41,023 nucleotides of DNA. Source: Peptococcaceae bacterium (GTDB lineage: Bacteria; Bacillota; Desulfitobacteriia; Desulfitobacteriales; Syntrophobotulaceae). The position numbers and the translations under genes are program-made. Positions 16,699 to 25,657 of the stretch are shown here, one piece after another. How positions within the stretch are numbered: the stretch's first letter is position 1; each line of letters begins with the position of its first letter. Location of the stretch: contig JAAYUV010000046.1 of assembly GCA_012517475.1 (NCBI GenBank), positions 1 to 41,023 of the forward strand, given 5' to 3'. The notes beneath the pieces were generated by a model. It was not told the origin of the DNA and did no database searches. It worked only from the letters and a program-made list of their open reading frames with translations.

Positions 16699-18203
16699 TG
16701 TTTCAATGTTATATTCTCTTTTTTACTCAGGCGCTTTTCATATGAATGTGAGGTTTTTCTTGAAAAAGATAACAAAACAGCGATAATGCAAAGACAAAAA
16801 GCAATGATAAATGTTGTTTTAAGTCCGTTGATAAATTGGCCGTATGACATTTCCTGCATCGATATTTCCATCCCTACAAATAGTTTTTTTAAATTTTCAT
16901 TGGAAACAAAGGAAGAGACAATGGAAATACACAACGCAATACTAATAGCACTGCCGGAATTCAAAAACATCGTTCTGATACCGGATGCTACCGCTCTTTT
17001 ATCAACCGGTGCTATTTTCATGATGGAACTTGTATTGGGCGAATTAAACATACCAAAACCAATGCCGATTAAAAACATCCAGAATACAATGAGCCAAGTT
17101 GACGTACCTAGATTGATCATGCCCAAACCGATAAATCCAAAAGCCATGATCAGCAACCCGGCAGAACTTAATCCTCTTTCCCCGTATTTGTCAGATAAAG
17201 AGCCGCTAATCGGAGCTATGAAAGTAATGGCAATACAATAGGGCAGAAACGTTAAGCCGATCAGTACTGGATCGATATTTTTAACCAACTGGAAATAGAT
17301 CACCAATAAAAATGTAATGGTACCTCTGGACGTACTGCTTAGAAAAATACATAAGTAAGCAAATAGAAGCCGGATATTTCTTATCAAACTTAGATCAATC
17401 ATCGGTTCGCTGGATTTTTTTTCGACTTGATAAAACAGTAAGCCAAAGATAATAGATAATAATGCTAATCCTATAATCAAATGGCTGAGCCAACCAATAA
17501 AACCTCCCAGATTAATGACCAAAAGAAAAAGAAACATAGAGATTGTAAAAAAAATACTCCCTTTCCAATCAATTATATGTTCTTTCACTACAAATTCTTG
17601 TTCTTTAAGCTGTTTTACCGACCAAAGTAAAGCTAACAATGCAATGGGAACATTGCCTAGAAACACTGCTCTCCATCCACCAATTCCGCACAGAAACCCG
17701 CCCAAAATTGGGGCAAATACATAGGAAGTATTTACCATCATGCTGTTAATGCCAAGGGCTTTGCCAATTTCGTTTTCAGGGAAAGAATCAGCAATAATGG
17801 GAACACTATTAGCAAGGATGAGAGCCGTTCCAAATGATTGAACGACTCTGGCTAAAATGATTTGATAACCGGAGAACGAAAATCCAGCAAAAAGTGATCC
17901 GCAGGCAAAAAGCAATAAGCCTGATTCAAATAATTTCTTTCGGCCATACGTATCCGATATTTTTGCAAACATCGGAACACTGATTGTCACAACAAACATA
18001 TAAACCATAACAATCCAGGTGACTAATCCAATACTGACGTTAAGATCTTTAATAATGTCTTTTAAAGCGATTGTAATTGTATTGGCGCTTGCTAAAGAGA
18101 AAAAACCCCCTATGGAAGTACAGGAAAGCGCCCGCCACTTGTAGGAAAATCCTTTTTTCGCTAATTCAGTTTTCGTTGCACTTGTACTGAATTTCTTTTT
18201 CAT
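16695..18203 (-). CDS. MFS transporter, DHA2 (14-helix) family
   Basis: The protein has 502 residues with about 14 hydrophobic helices. It carries the MFS loop motif SDTYGRKK between helices 2 and 3, its second-half counterpart SDKYGERG, and a motif-C-like segment (SYVFAPILGGFLCG) in the fifth helix. These features point to a proton-driven DHA2 exporter. ATG 18203 lies inside the fumarase beta gene (38-bp overlap) and has its own GGAGG site at good spacing, so the overlap is real and coupled. In this catabolic cluster it may export a product such as malate or fumarate or an unused part of the substrate (inference). The C-terminal tail runs into the truncated TerC gene. Confidence 0.87.
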   Translation of the reverse strand: MKKKFSTSATKTELAKKGFSYKWRALSCTSIGGFFSLASANTITIALKDIIKDLNVSIGLVTWIVMVYMFVVTISVPMFAKISDTYGRKKLFESGLLLFACGSLFAGFSFSGYQIILARVVQSFGTALILANSVPIIADSFPENEIGKALGINSMMVNTSYVFAPILGGFLCGIGGWRAVFLGNVPIALLALLWSVKQLKEQEFVVKEHIIDWKGSIFFTISMFLFLLVINLGGFIGWLSHLIIGLALLSIIFGLLFYQVEKKSSEPMIDLSLIRNIRLLFAYLCIFLSSTSRGTITFLLVIYFQLVKNIDPVLIGLTFLPYCIAITFIAPISGSLSDKYGERGLSSAGLLIMAFGFIGLGMINLGTSTWLIVFWMFLIGIGFGMFNSPNTSSIMKIAPVDKRAVASGIRTMFLNSGSAISIALCISIVSSFVSNENLKKLFVGMEISMQEMSYGQFINGLKTTFIIAFCLCIIAVLLSFSRKTSHSYEKRLSKKENITLKH

Positions 18204-18729
18204 AGAGGCTGCCTCCGCAACAATCGATCGCTACAATGACCGGCAAACGCTCAATTTTTAACTTTCTCACCGCTTCAGTTCCTAAGTCCATATATGCGAT
18301 GGTTTCGGATTGTTTTATGCATTCCGATATCAGAGCTCCTGCCCCCCCTATAGCTGCAAAATATACAGCCTTATAGTTCTTGATTCCTTCAATAACGGCC
18401 TGACTTCTAACCCCTTTGCCGATCATCCCTTTTAAGCCTAATTTGAGCAAAGGGATTGTCATCTCGTCCATACGATAGCTGCTGGTCGGACCGGCAGAAC
18501 CAATAACATGTCCGGGCCGGGTAGGCGTTGGGCCGGTATAATAAATAATCTGATTTTGGGGTTCAAAGGGAAGTTCTTCACCCCTCTGGATTGCCCCGAT
18601 TAACCTTTGATGAGCGGCATCTCTAGCCGTATAAACCGTTCCGGTAATGTAAACAAAATCGCCTGCTTTAAGCTGTTTAACTTTTTCCTCGGTTAAAGGT
18701 GTTGTTATCTCTCTACGATACACATTCAT
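18166..18729 (-). CDS. Class I fumarate hydratase (or tartrate dehydratase), beta subunit
   Basis: The 187 residues match the C-terminal domain of class I iron-sulfur hydro-lyases. Landmarks are GDFVYITGTVYTARDAAHQR, YYTGPTPTRPGHVIGSAGPT, GKGVRS and the late IDCCGGSLYEK. With the alpha subunit upstream (28-bp gap) it forms a cytoplasmic two-subunit enzyme that hydrates fumarate to malate or, in close relatives, dehydrates tartrate. I favour fumarase because a fumarate-forming lyase-like gene is in the same cluster. The last 38 bp overlap the start of the exporter gene. Confidence 0.88.
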   Translation of the reverse strand: MNVYRREITTPLTEEKVKQLKAGDFVYITGTVYTARDAAHQRLIGAIQRGEELPFEPQNQIIYYTGPTPTRPGHVIGSAGPTSSYRMDEMTIPLLKLGLKGMIGKGVRSQAVIEGIKNYKAVYFAAIGGAGALISECIKQSETIAYMDLGTEAVRKLKIERLPVIVAIDCCGGSLYEKEIQYKCNEN

Positions 18730-18757
18730 CTAATCTCTCCCTAATTTCGCTTTTTCG

Positions 18758-19606
18758 CTAAAGGACTTTTTCCGTATGCCTTGAAATATGGCAATTCAGA
18801 TTTACAGCTACGGGCAGACCTGCAATATGGGTTGGGAACACTTCAATCTGAACCCCAAAGGCCGTTGTCTTGCCTCCTAGTCCCTGCGGCCCGATACCAA
18901 GGTTGTTTATCTTCTCCAGAAGCCTCTTCTCCATTTCTTGAATGTGCTGTAACTCGTTATATTTGCCGATAGGCCTTAACAACGCTTTTTTGGCTAAATA
19001 AGCAGCCTTGTCCAAGGTTCCTCCTATGCCTACCCCGACAATAATTGGCGGACAGGGATTCGGTCCGGCTTGGATTACCGATTCTATGACGAAATCTTCC
19101 ACGCCCCTTATACCATCTGACGGTTTCAACATTTTTGTCTTGCTCATGTTTTCGCTGCCGAAGCCTTTAGCCGAAAGCATTATTTTTAGTTTTTCGCCCG
19201 GAACGATATCGTAATAGATGATAGCGGGAGTATTATCTCCGGTGTTTTCCCTTATCAAAGGATCTTTCACAACAGACTTTCTCAAATATCCCTCTCTATA
19301 GCCTTGTCTTACTCCTTCCTGAATCGCTTGCGTGACATCCCCTCCTGCAATATGAAGATCCTGTCCGATTTCTACGAATACAATGACCATTCCGGTATCC
19401 TGACAAAGCGGAAGATCCCTTTCTCTGGCTATATCAGCGTTTTTAATGAGATTCTCCATGATTTCCCTGCTCAATGAGGACTCTTCTTTTAGACATGCTG
19501 CCTGGTAGGCATGTAAGACATCTTGGCTAAGCTGATAATTGATGGTAATGCACATTTCCTTTACGGCTAAAATAATTTCTTCTTTGTGTAACTCTCTCAT
19601 AAGCAA
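18758..19606 (-). CDS. Class I fumarate hydratase (or tartrate dehydratase), alpha subunit
   Basis: The 282 residues carry the three cysteines expected to hold the [4Fe-4S] cluster: PLCQDTGM, GPNPCPPIIVGVGIGG and NLNCHISRH. Other landmarks are NTGDNTPAIIYYDIVPG and AKGFGSENMS. The length is usual for the separate alpha subunit. The enzyme is oxygen-sensitive, in keeping with an anaerobic host. A second Met (MRELHKEE, ATG 19600) is an alternative start; GGAGGATAA lies upstream of both. It lies directly upstream of the beta subunit. Confidence 0.9.
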   Translation of the reverse strand: MLMRELHKEEIILAVKEMCITINYQLSQDVLHAYQAACLKEESSLSREIMENLIKNADIARERDLPLCQDTGMVIVFVEIGQDLHIAGGDVTQAIQEGVRQGYREGYLRKSVVKDPLIRENTGDNTPAIIYYDIVPGEKLKIMLSAKGFGSENMSKTKMLKPSDGIRGVEDFVIESVIQAGPNPCPPIIVGVGIGGTLDKAAYLAKKALLRPIGKYNELQHIQEMEKRLLEKINNLGIGPQGLGGKTTAFGVQIEVFPTHIAGLPVAVNLNCHISRHTEKVL

Positions 19607-19620
19607 TTTATCCTCCGTGA

Positions 19621-20376
19621 TTATTTTGGCATGATCTTTAAGAATATTTGCACAATCAACAATACAGTAATTATCATAAGCAGCGTTTTCGCCGTCTTTT
19701 GTGAAATCTTAGGGAGAATCTGAAAACCTATCTGGGCGCCGATGATAGAACCCATGGTTAAAGGAATTACATAATTCCAATTGATAAAGCCGTTTTCCAA
19801 AAAAACAATCATTGCTCCGGTACAGCTTCCCATCACTAACATCCTAGTCAGATGAACGGACTGAATATATTGATAACCTCTGTGCATAAACATCATGATC
19901 CCTAAGGTAGCTGAACCAGGCCCAAACCCCCCGTCATATACTCCAATGAAAAAAGTCAATATTTTTTGTTTTAATGTTGATTTTTCAGGGGGGCTATTCT
20001 CATCTTCTTGCTCCTTGGGTTTCTTGATGACTGTCATAACCAAAGCAAAAGATAAGAGAAATAACACGGCGATATTCAGAATCTTCTCTTCAATGTTCGA
20101 GGTAACCAGACCTCCTGTGAATCCTCCAGCAGCGCCAAGAACAGTTCCGCTAAAGAGGATTTTCTTTGGTATTCTTTTCTCCTTAAGGATTTGGATCGTA
20201 TTCGTGATCGATGCACACAAAAAGGAAAACTTATTGGCTCCAATACCAAACTGTACCGGAATCCCAAAAAGCATCATAGCCGGAAGAGTTATGAGTCCTC
20301 CTCCCCCTGCAAGTGAGCCGATAAAACTGCCTGAGAGACCTATCGAGAAAAGGAATATACTATCTTTCAACACCAT
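19621..20376 (-). CDS. TauE/SafE-family permease
   Basis: The 251 residues form about eight hydrophobic helices in two halves, each with a family signature: GSLAGGGGLITLPAMMLFGI near the N-terminus and VYDGGFGPGSATLGIMMF in the middle. This is the TauE/SafE (DUF81) family, known for export of sulfite or sulfoacetate and uptake of other small anions. It stands 14 bp upstream of the fumarase alpha gene and is probably cotranscribed. In this cluster it may move an anion produced by the pathway; the substrate is not evident. Confidence 0.9.
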   Translation of the reverse strand: MVLKDSIFLFSIGLSGSFIGSLAGGGGLITLPAMMLFGIPVQFGIGANKFSFLCASITNTIQILKEKRIPKKILFSGTVLGAAGGFTGGLVTSNIEEKILNIAVLFLLSFALVMTVIKKPKEQEDENSPPEKSTLKQKILTFFIGVYDGGFGPGSATLGIMMFMHRGYQYIQSVHLTRMLVMGSCTGAMIVFLENGFINWNYVIPLTMGSIIGAQIGFQILPKISQKTAKTLLMIITVLLIVQIFLKIMPK

Positions 20377-20496
20377 CTTATGACATTACCTTTCCTGTTT
20401 CCTAGAAGATCCTGTCACAAACTGTGAAGAATCTGTTACCCTGCCCAACTTTTTCATTGAAAAGCCAATATTTCAACTTTTGTTTTAATACATGAT

Positions 20497-21957
20497 TTAT
20501 GAAAACATTTTTTCTTCAGATCGTTTTATCTGCTTTGTTTTTTCTTTATACCATTCTTGTTCTGCCTGATATTGGTTGTGCCCTTGCACCAGCATAATCT
20601 GTAGTTGTTCATCCGATGTCCCGCCGGCAACCACTCTTCTCCTCAGGCATTCCTTCGGGTCCAAGACCTTATCCAGCTCTTCTTGCGTAAGAGTAAAATC
20701 AAACCCCTGATCCAGGCAGATCTTATTCAAAGCTTCAACACTTAATTCATCTGATTTCTTACCCTCAGCAATCGATGTTCTAACAAAATATGCCACGATA
20801 TGATGGGCCTCCCTGAAGGTAATATGATATTCTTCAACAAAATGGTCTGCAAGATCTGTCATCGTGGCGTATCCTTGACTGGCAGCAGTTAACATCTTTT
20901 GCTTATTCCATTTAATTCCCGGTAATATCTCACTGAATAGTTTGATAACATTCGCAGTGACTTCAAAAGAATGCCACAGCGGGCTGTATAAATATTTTGT
21001 AGCATCTCTTATGTCACTATATGAGACCCCTTTCGGCGAGCTGATAACCCCTATGGTATCTCCCAGTACCCAGCTTGCTGCCGAACGTAAAAATTCAAAA
21101 GCTGCGGGATTCTTTTTTTGGGGCATAATGCTGCTGATTACAGCGAATTCATCCGGAATCTCTATAAAAGCAAATTCAGACATATTCCAGCTCATTAAAT
21201 CCGCTACGACACGGCTGATATCCGTAACGATCGTATTGAGGGCCAATGCCGCATCATTCACATAATCCCGGCCCGAAATTGCATCATATCCATTGTAAAC
21301 AATCGAATCAAAACCTAAGATATCGCTGGTATATTCTCTGTCCAGCGGGAATCTCGTCGTTGTGATGGCTGCAGCCCCCAGCGGGCTCTTATTCACTAAT
21401 TCCCAGGCATTTTTTATTCTTTGCATGTCCCGTGTCAATACTTCAAGAAAACCTAAAAAGTAGTAGCCTAATGTAACTGCCTGGGCATGCTGGGTATGCG
21501 TATAACCAGGCATGATCGTGTCTTTATGAGCTTCTGCCAGACCCAAAACTTCCTTGTATAGTTCCAGTAAATAATTCGATACTTCCAGCAGCTTTTCTCT
21601 TACAATCATCCGGTAGACTGTGGAGTAGATGTCATTACGGCTTCTCCCCATATGAATGTTGCCTGCTTCTTTCATCCCCAACACACTGATCAGCTTCTGT
21701 TCCAGAGCGAAATACAAATCTTCCGCATGATCTGTGTCAAGGACGGCCAGCCCTTGCTCCCCTATTTCCTTTAGAACAGCCAGAAGGTTCTTTGCTGTCT
21801 CTGCGGGAATGAGTTTTTGTTTACTCAACATTTTTACATGGGCTATGTTGACATATAATAATGGCGTTAAAGCCGAATCACCTATCTCACTTAATTCATG
21901 TCCGAGAACAATATTCCGGAATTCCTTACTTGGATCTGCTTCTAACCGACCACTCAT
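20497..21957 (-). CDS. Argininosuccinate-lyase-like enzyme (aspartase/fumarase superfamily)
   Basis: The 486 residues show the superfamily's three conserved regions: MGRSRNDIYS, PGYTHTQHAQ and the flexible catalytic loop SSIMPQKKNP. The closest family pattern is argininosuccinate lyase, but the N-terminus lacks the usual LWGGRF start, and the C-terminus has an extra basic tail. The superfamily splits a C-N bond to release fumarate. No arginine-biosynthesis gene is near. Instead it sits with a fumarase, a TTT transporter and an FAD oxidoreductase. I infer a catabolic lyase acting on an N-succinyl-type compound; the EDDS lyase of Chelativorans is a known example of an ArgH-like catabolic enzyme. 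The true substrate is unknown. The start ATG follows AGGAGG-like AAAGGAGGAAGG. Confidence 0.82.
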   Translation of the reverse strand: MSGRLEADPSKEFRNIVLGHELSEIGDSALTPLLYVNIAHVKMLSKQKLIPAETAKNLLAVLKEIGEQGLAVLDTDHAEDLYFALEQKLISVLGMKEAGNIHMGRSRNDIYSTVYRMIVREKLLEVSNYLLELYKEVLGLAEAHKDTIMPGYTHTQHAQAVTLGYYFLGFLEVLTRDMQRIKNAWELVNKSPLGAAAITTTRFPLDREYTSDILGFDSIVYNGYDAISGRDYVNDAALALNTIVTDISRVVADLMSWNMSEFAFIEIPDEFAVISSIMPQKKNPAAFEFLRSAASWVLGDTIGVISSPKGVSYSDIRDATKYLYSPLWHSFEVTANVIKLFSEILPGIKWNKQKMLTAASQGYATMTDLADHFVEEYHITFREAHHIVAYFVRTSIAEGKKSDELSVEALNKICLDQGFDFTLTQEELDKVLDPKECLRRRVVAGGTSDEQLQIMLVQGHNQYQAEQEWYKEKTKQIKRSEEKMFS

Positions 21958-22033
21958 TTTCCTTCCTCCTTTTGTCTTTCATGAATGTTTATCTCTATGG
22001 GCAGTATGATACCGCTTGATTTAGGTAGTCTTT

Positions 22034-23422
22034 TTAGTTACCTGAATTAAAAACAATGTTCTGAGCCGATAATTTTGATCTGTTTGAAGCAACGTCAATG
22101 TCCCCCAATTTAATACCGGACTGAGCTGCAACGGCTGCCATAATTCCTGCAGCTTGACCAATAACGATCATGCTAAACATTCCTCTTGTCCAGGTATCTG
22201 CCTGGTGATTTTGTGACATTGCCCTTCCTACAACGAGCAGGTTGTCTACGTTCTGCGGCAAAAAGCACCTGTAAGGAACTTCGTATTGATATACGTTTCT
22301 ATGTAATTGACGAGCCGATAGATCTGTCTTGGAACCCTCTTGGCGGTCCGGATTATGCATGTCTTGTCCGGGATTATGGCGCCTGTAGAACATGGCAACC
22401 CGATCAGGTATTTCTTTGTTGTTAAGAATATCCGCTTCATTCAGGATATAAGATCCTATGATCCGTCTACTCTCACGAACCCCAATATTACAGGATGTAT
22501 CGATTAAAAATGCATTTTCACAACCTGGCAATTTTGACTTAATAAAGTTAACCAACTGGCTTATTTGTTTTCTACCTTCGATTTCGGCTTTACTTAAATC
22601 TAAACCGTTCGTTGGATCAAATTCATATAAGCGAACATTGTTGACGGTGACAACACCATTTTTGAAGTCGATACCCTCGAATCGAATGTAATGACAATCT
22701 TTGTCTACTTCTCCGTTCTGACGCGCCTCTTCTACCAAGTCGAAGAATCCGGTAATTCTAAGGCATTTTTTCTCCGGCTCAACAACCTGCACAAAACGGT
22801 CTGGAGAGAATTGATCCGGATGCTTTTGGCAATAGTCCAACATTTTTTCAAAGTCAATATTTCCTATCCTAAAATTTATCGTCAAAGGTCTTATTTTGTG
22901 ATCGGTTTCACGGCCAAAAACACAGGGAGCCCCCGCACGATAAGCAATATCAGCATCCCCTGTTGCATCAATGATCTTCTCTGCTAAGATTGCCTGCCTG
23001 CCAGATTTATTTTCTACAAAGATTCCCTTTACAGTACCGTTTTCAACAATAGGTTCACTAACCCATGTGTTAAACAAAAGCGTTACGCCTGCATGATCAA
23101 GCTTTTCTAAGGCAACTTGTTTAAAGGCTTCGGGATCAAAGTTAATAACGGTGCCGCACCAGGCTTTTTCTTGTTTAACCAGTTCATCAACAAGCTCTTT
23201 TGTAAAACCATTGAGCCGTTCACGATCCATTAAAAATATTGGCATAATTGTAGCTGTCGCTACTCCGCCTAGAAAGGAATTGCGTTCTACTAAAATCGTC
23301 TTGGCACCTGCTCTAGCTGCCCCGATAGCTGCGCCAATACCGGAAGGTCCTCCTCCACAAACAAGGACCTCGGCCTTCATGATAATAGGGACCCTTTTTG
23401 CTTCTTCTCTTAAAAATTCCAT
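22034..23422 (-). CDS. FAD-dependent oxidoreductase (FAD_oxidored family)
   Basis: I start it at ATG 23422 (MEFLREEAK), preceded by AAGGAG; an upstream TTG at 23467 is in frame but sits at a hairpin. That gives 462 residues. The FAD-binding site VLVCGGGPSGIGAAIGAARA comes early, then VERNSFLGG, IIDATGDADIAYRAG, and VRESRRIIGSY. The end LLVVGRAMSQNHQADTWTRG followed by GQAAGIMAA is typical of the FAD_oxidored (PF12831-like) family, often found next to TTT transporters. It probably oxidises the imported substrate or an intermediate; the acceptor is not known. Confidence 0.87.
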   Translation of the reverse strand: MEFLREEAKRVPIIMKAEVLVCGGGPSGIGAAIGAARAGAKTILVERNSFLGGVATATIMPIFLMDRERLNGFTKELVDELVKQEKAWCGTVINFDPEAFKQVALEKLDHAGVTLLFNTWVSEPIVENGTVKGIFVENKSGRQAILAEKIIDATGDADIAYRAGAPCVFGRETDHKIRPLTINFRIGNIDFEKMLDYCQKHPDQFSPDRFVQVVEPEKKCLRITGFFDLVEEARQNGEVDKDCHYIRFEGIDFKNGVVTVNNVRLYEFDPTNGLDLSKAEIEGRKQISQLVNFIKSKLPGCENAFLIDTSCNIGVRESRRIIGSYILNEADILNNKEIPDRVAMFYRRHNPGQDMHNPDRQEGSKTDLSARQLHRNVYQYEVPYRCFLPQNVDNLLVVGRAMSQNHQADTWTRGMFSMIVIGQAAGIMAAVAAQSGIKLGDIDVASNRSKLSAQNIVFNSGN

Positions 23423-23465
23423 TGTTTTGCAACTCCTTATTGTTACGACATCGTTCAATCGTTTC

Positions 23466-23505
23466 AAGAGAGTAAATCGACGAACTTCAGTCGATTTACT
23501 CTCTT
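23466..23505. promoter_or_regulatory. Perfect 16-bp hairpin between transporter and oxidoreductase genes
   Basis: AAGAGAGTAAATCGAC pairs exactly with 23490-23505 across an 8-nt loop. It lies in the 5' leader of the oxidoreductase, 44 bp upstream of its start. There is no T-run after it on the minus strand, so it looks more like an RNA-processing or stability element, or an operator, than an ordinary terminator. Confidence 0.7.
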
Positions 23506-23545
23506 TTCAGGACAAATAATGAGAAGGCTTTCCTTTTGAATAAAG

Positions 23546-25084
23546 TTAATTGAGGCCATCGGAGGTAAGATTCATTACTTCTTTCCCTTTATAATTCAAA
23601 TAGCTTCTCCTAACCTGCATAATCAGCATCACAAAACTTGCAATATAAAGTACAACGGTAAGCGGACGCATAAAGCTAAGATAAAAACTTCCCTGCTCAT
23701 ACTGAAGTGTCTGCCGGAAGGAGAATTCCAACTCGTTGCCCAATATGACCGCGATAACAAGCGGCGCTACCGGTACATCAAGCTTCTTGAACAAAACGCC
23801 AATACCGCTGAAAGCAAGCATAACGAAAATGTCGATAATTGAGTAGTTAACACTATAGGTACCGATCAGACACAAGGTTGCCACAACAAACGGCATCGTG
23901 TTTTGACACAGACGCAACAACCAAATGAAGAACGGAATAAACAATGTATTCATGATGAGAAGGATCACGTTACCAATATACATACTGGCAATAAGCCCCC
24001 AGACAATATCGGGATGCTCTGCGAATAGACGAGGACCAGGCTGGATTCCAAGCAGAACAAACGCGCTGAGGATAACGGCAGATGTAGCGGAACGCGGAAT
24101 GCCAAGCGCTAAGAGCGGAACATAGTGACCTGAGGCGCAGGCATTGTTTGCTGTCTCCGGAGCAGCAACCCCTTTGATATTGCCTTTCCCAAAGGTGTCA
24201 CGGTCTTTGGCAAAACGTCTTTCTACACTGTAGCTTACAAAGGTGGAAATCGTTGCGCCTACACCGGGAAGTACGCCGCAGAAAAAGCCAAGAAAACTTG
24301 CCCGGATGATTGTGGGAAGACACTGAATAAATTCTTTCATTGTCGGAAAAATTTCTTTTAATGTAAATTTGGCGTCACCTTTTTTGAGGACAACAGTGTC
24401 TTTTTCGGTAAGCGTAAGGATGATCTCGGAGAGTCCAAATAATCCGACAACTGCGGGAATAAAGTCAATTCCGGCCTGCAAACTAAGCGTCCCGAAGGTT
24501 AGCCGTGGAGTTCCGGTCATCGCATCGATCCCAATGGTGGATATCAAAAGCCCTAAAAATAAACTCACTGCCGATTTCAGGAAGCTGTTGCCCCCGCCAA
24601 GGGTCAGAATCGCAATAAACGTAAACATATAAAGAGCAAAATATTCCGGCGGACCGAAAGCCAAAGCGGCTGAGGCCAAAGGCGTACCCGCAATGGTCAA
24701 AAGGATCAAGCCGATAGTTCCCCCAATGAAGGAGCCAATCGCTGCAATTCCCATAGCCGCGCCGCCTCTGCCCTGCTTGGTCATCTGATATCCGTCAAAA
24801 GTTGTTACAACCGAGGCGCCTTCCCCGGGAACGTTTAAGGCCACAGAAGTGATGGTTCCTCCGAACATAGCGCCGGCCAGGATACCTGCCAGCATAACAA
24901 GGGATGTAAGGGGATCCTTTCCATAGACGATCGGCAGTAATACCGCGATCGCAGCTGCTGTACCGAATCCTGGAAGAACCCCGACCAAGGTGCCCATGAG
25001 ACACCCAAGAAGACACATGAACCAGATCATGGGATCCATCAGCTGGGCAAAACCCATTCCAAGCATTGATAATGCGTCCAACAT
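23546..25084 (-). CDS. tctA: Tripartite tricarboxylate transporter, large permease TctA
   Basis: I start it at ATG 25084 (MLDALSMLGMGF), behind GGGAGTGAAAG, giving 512 residues; the open frame runs further into the tctB gene. It has about 11-12 hydrophobic helices. The TctA signature is clear: GTLVGVLPGFGTAAAIAVLL, AGAMFGGTITSVALNVPGEG, and the repeated-half counterpart GVLPGVGATISTFVSY. With TctB and the binding protein it forms a sodium- or proton-driven carboxylate importer. The gene starts 17 bp after the tctB stop. The ligand is unknown; the neighbouring lyase and fumarase suggest a C4-containing acid. Confidence 0.93.
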   Translation of the reverse strand: MLDALSMLGMGFAQLMDPMIWFMCLLGCLMGTLVGVLPGFGTAAAIAVLLPIVYGKDPLTSLVMLAGILAGAMFGGTITSVALNVPGEGASVVTTFDGYQMTKQGRGGAAMGIAAIGSFIGGTIGLILLTIAGTPLASAALAFGPPEYFALYMFTFIAILTLGGGNSFLKSAVSLFLGLLISTIGIDAMTGTPRLTFGTLSLQAGIDFIPAVVGLFGLSEIILTLTEKDTVVLKKGDAKFTLKEIFPTMKEFIQCLPTIIRASFLGFFCGVLPGVGATISTFVSYSVERRFAKDRDTFGKGNIKGVAAPETANNACASGHYVPLLALGIPRSATSAVILSAFVLLGIQPGPRLFAEHPDIVWGLIASMYIGNVILLIMNTLFIPFFIWLLRLCQNTMPFVVATLCLIGTYSVNYSIIDIFVMLAFSGIGVLFKKLDVPVAPLVIAVILGNELEFSFRQTLQYEQGSFYLSFMRPLTVVLYIASFVMLIMQVRRSYLNYKGKEVMNLTSDGLN

Positions 25085-25100
25085 TATTCTTTCACTCCCA

Positions 25101-25547
25101 TCAGTCAAACAATAATCCGCGTTCAAAAGGAATTTGCAGTAAAACAACAAATACGATATATAATGCTGCTACCCAAAGGACAGTGAATATCGTGGCCCAC
25201 AGAAGACTCTGGCGTTTAAGGATATACTGGCTGGTAACTCCGAAAACAGCCATCGCCGGTATCATCCCGATGAGATAAATTAAGAAAGTCATCAAAAAGT
25301 TCAAAATATAGTAAATCCATCCCGGAATCGTATATCGATCGAAAAGCATGCGCAATTTCAGCCTTGGTTGATCTTTGTCTTTCAAAAAGAAAATAACGGA
25401 CAATATCAATAATATTACGGAAAATACCATGGGCATGAAACCCGCACCAATGTTCTTTCCACGAATCATTTGAAGGGATGACGAACCGTAAATTCCCAGG
25501 AAGCTTATAATCGCGGTCATTACTGCAAACATTCGCTGCATACTCAT
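25101..25547 (-). CDS. tctB: Tripartite tricarboxylate transporter, small permease TctB
   Basis: The 148 residues form four hydrophobic helices with a charged loop (FFLKDKDQPRLKLRML) between the second and third, as expected of TctB. Despite low sequence signature, its size, topology and position directly upstream of tctA are diagnostic. The gene starts after an attenuator-like hairpin that follows tctC. Confidence 0.88.
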   Translation of the reverse strand: MSMQRMFAVMTAIISFLGIYGSSSLQMIRGKNIGAGFMPMVFSVILLILSVIFFLKDKDQPRLKLRMLFDRYTIPGWIYYILNFLMTFLIYLIGMIPAMAVFGVTSQYILKRQSLLWATIFTVLWVAALYIVFVVLLQIPFERGLLFD

Positions 25548-25595
25548 ATTTCTCTCAATTCCCTTCTCTGCTTATATAAGGTTTAAGAAGAAATG

Positions 25596-25629
25596 AGGGG
25601 CCTACTGACTTCGAAGGCAACAGGCCCCT
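25596..25629 (-). terminator. Attenuator-like hairpin between tctC and tctB
   Basis: AGGGGCCT (25596-25603) pairs with AGGCCCCT (25622-25629) around an 18-nt loop. The minus strand continues with CATTTCTTCTT. Such hairpins behind binding-protein genes often reduce readthrough into the membrane genes. Confidence 0.6.
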
Positions 25630-25657
25630 TAGAAGAAGAGGATATCAAAAAAGGTTA

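Noticed and set aside
20497-21957. Biosynthetic argininosuccinate lyase (argH)
   Set aside because: No argG or other arginine gene is near, the N-terminus differs from ArgH, and the setting is a catabolic transporter/fumarase cluster. A catabolic relative is more likely, though not proven.
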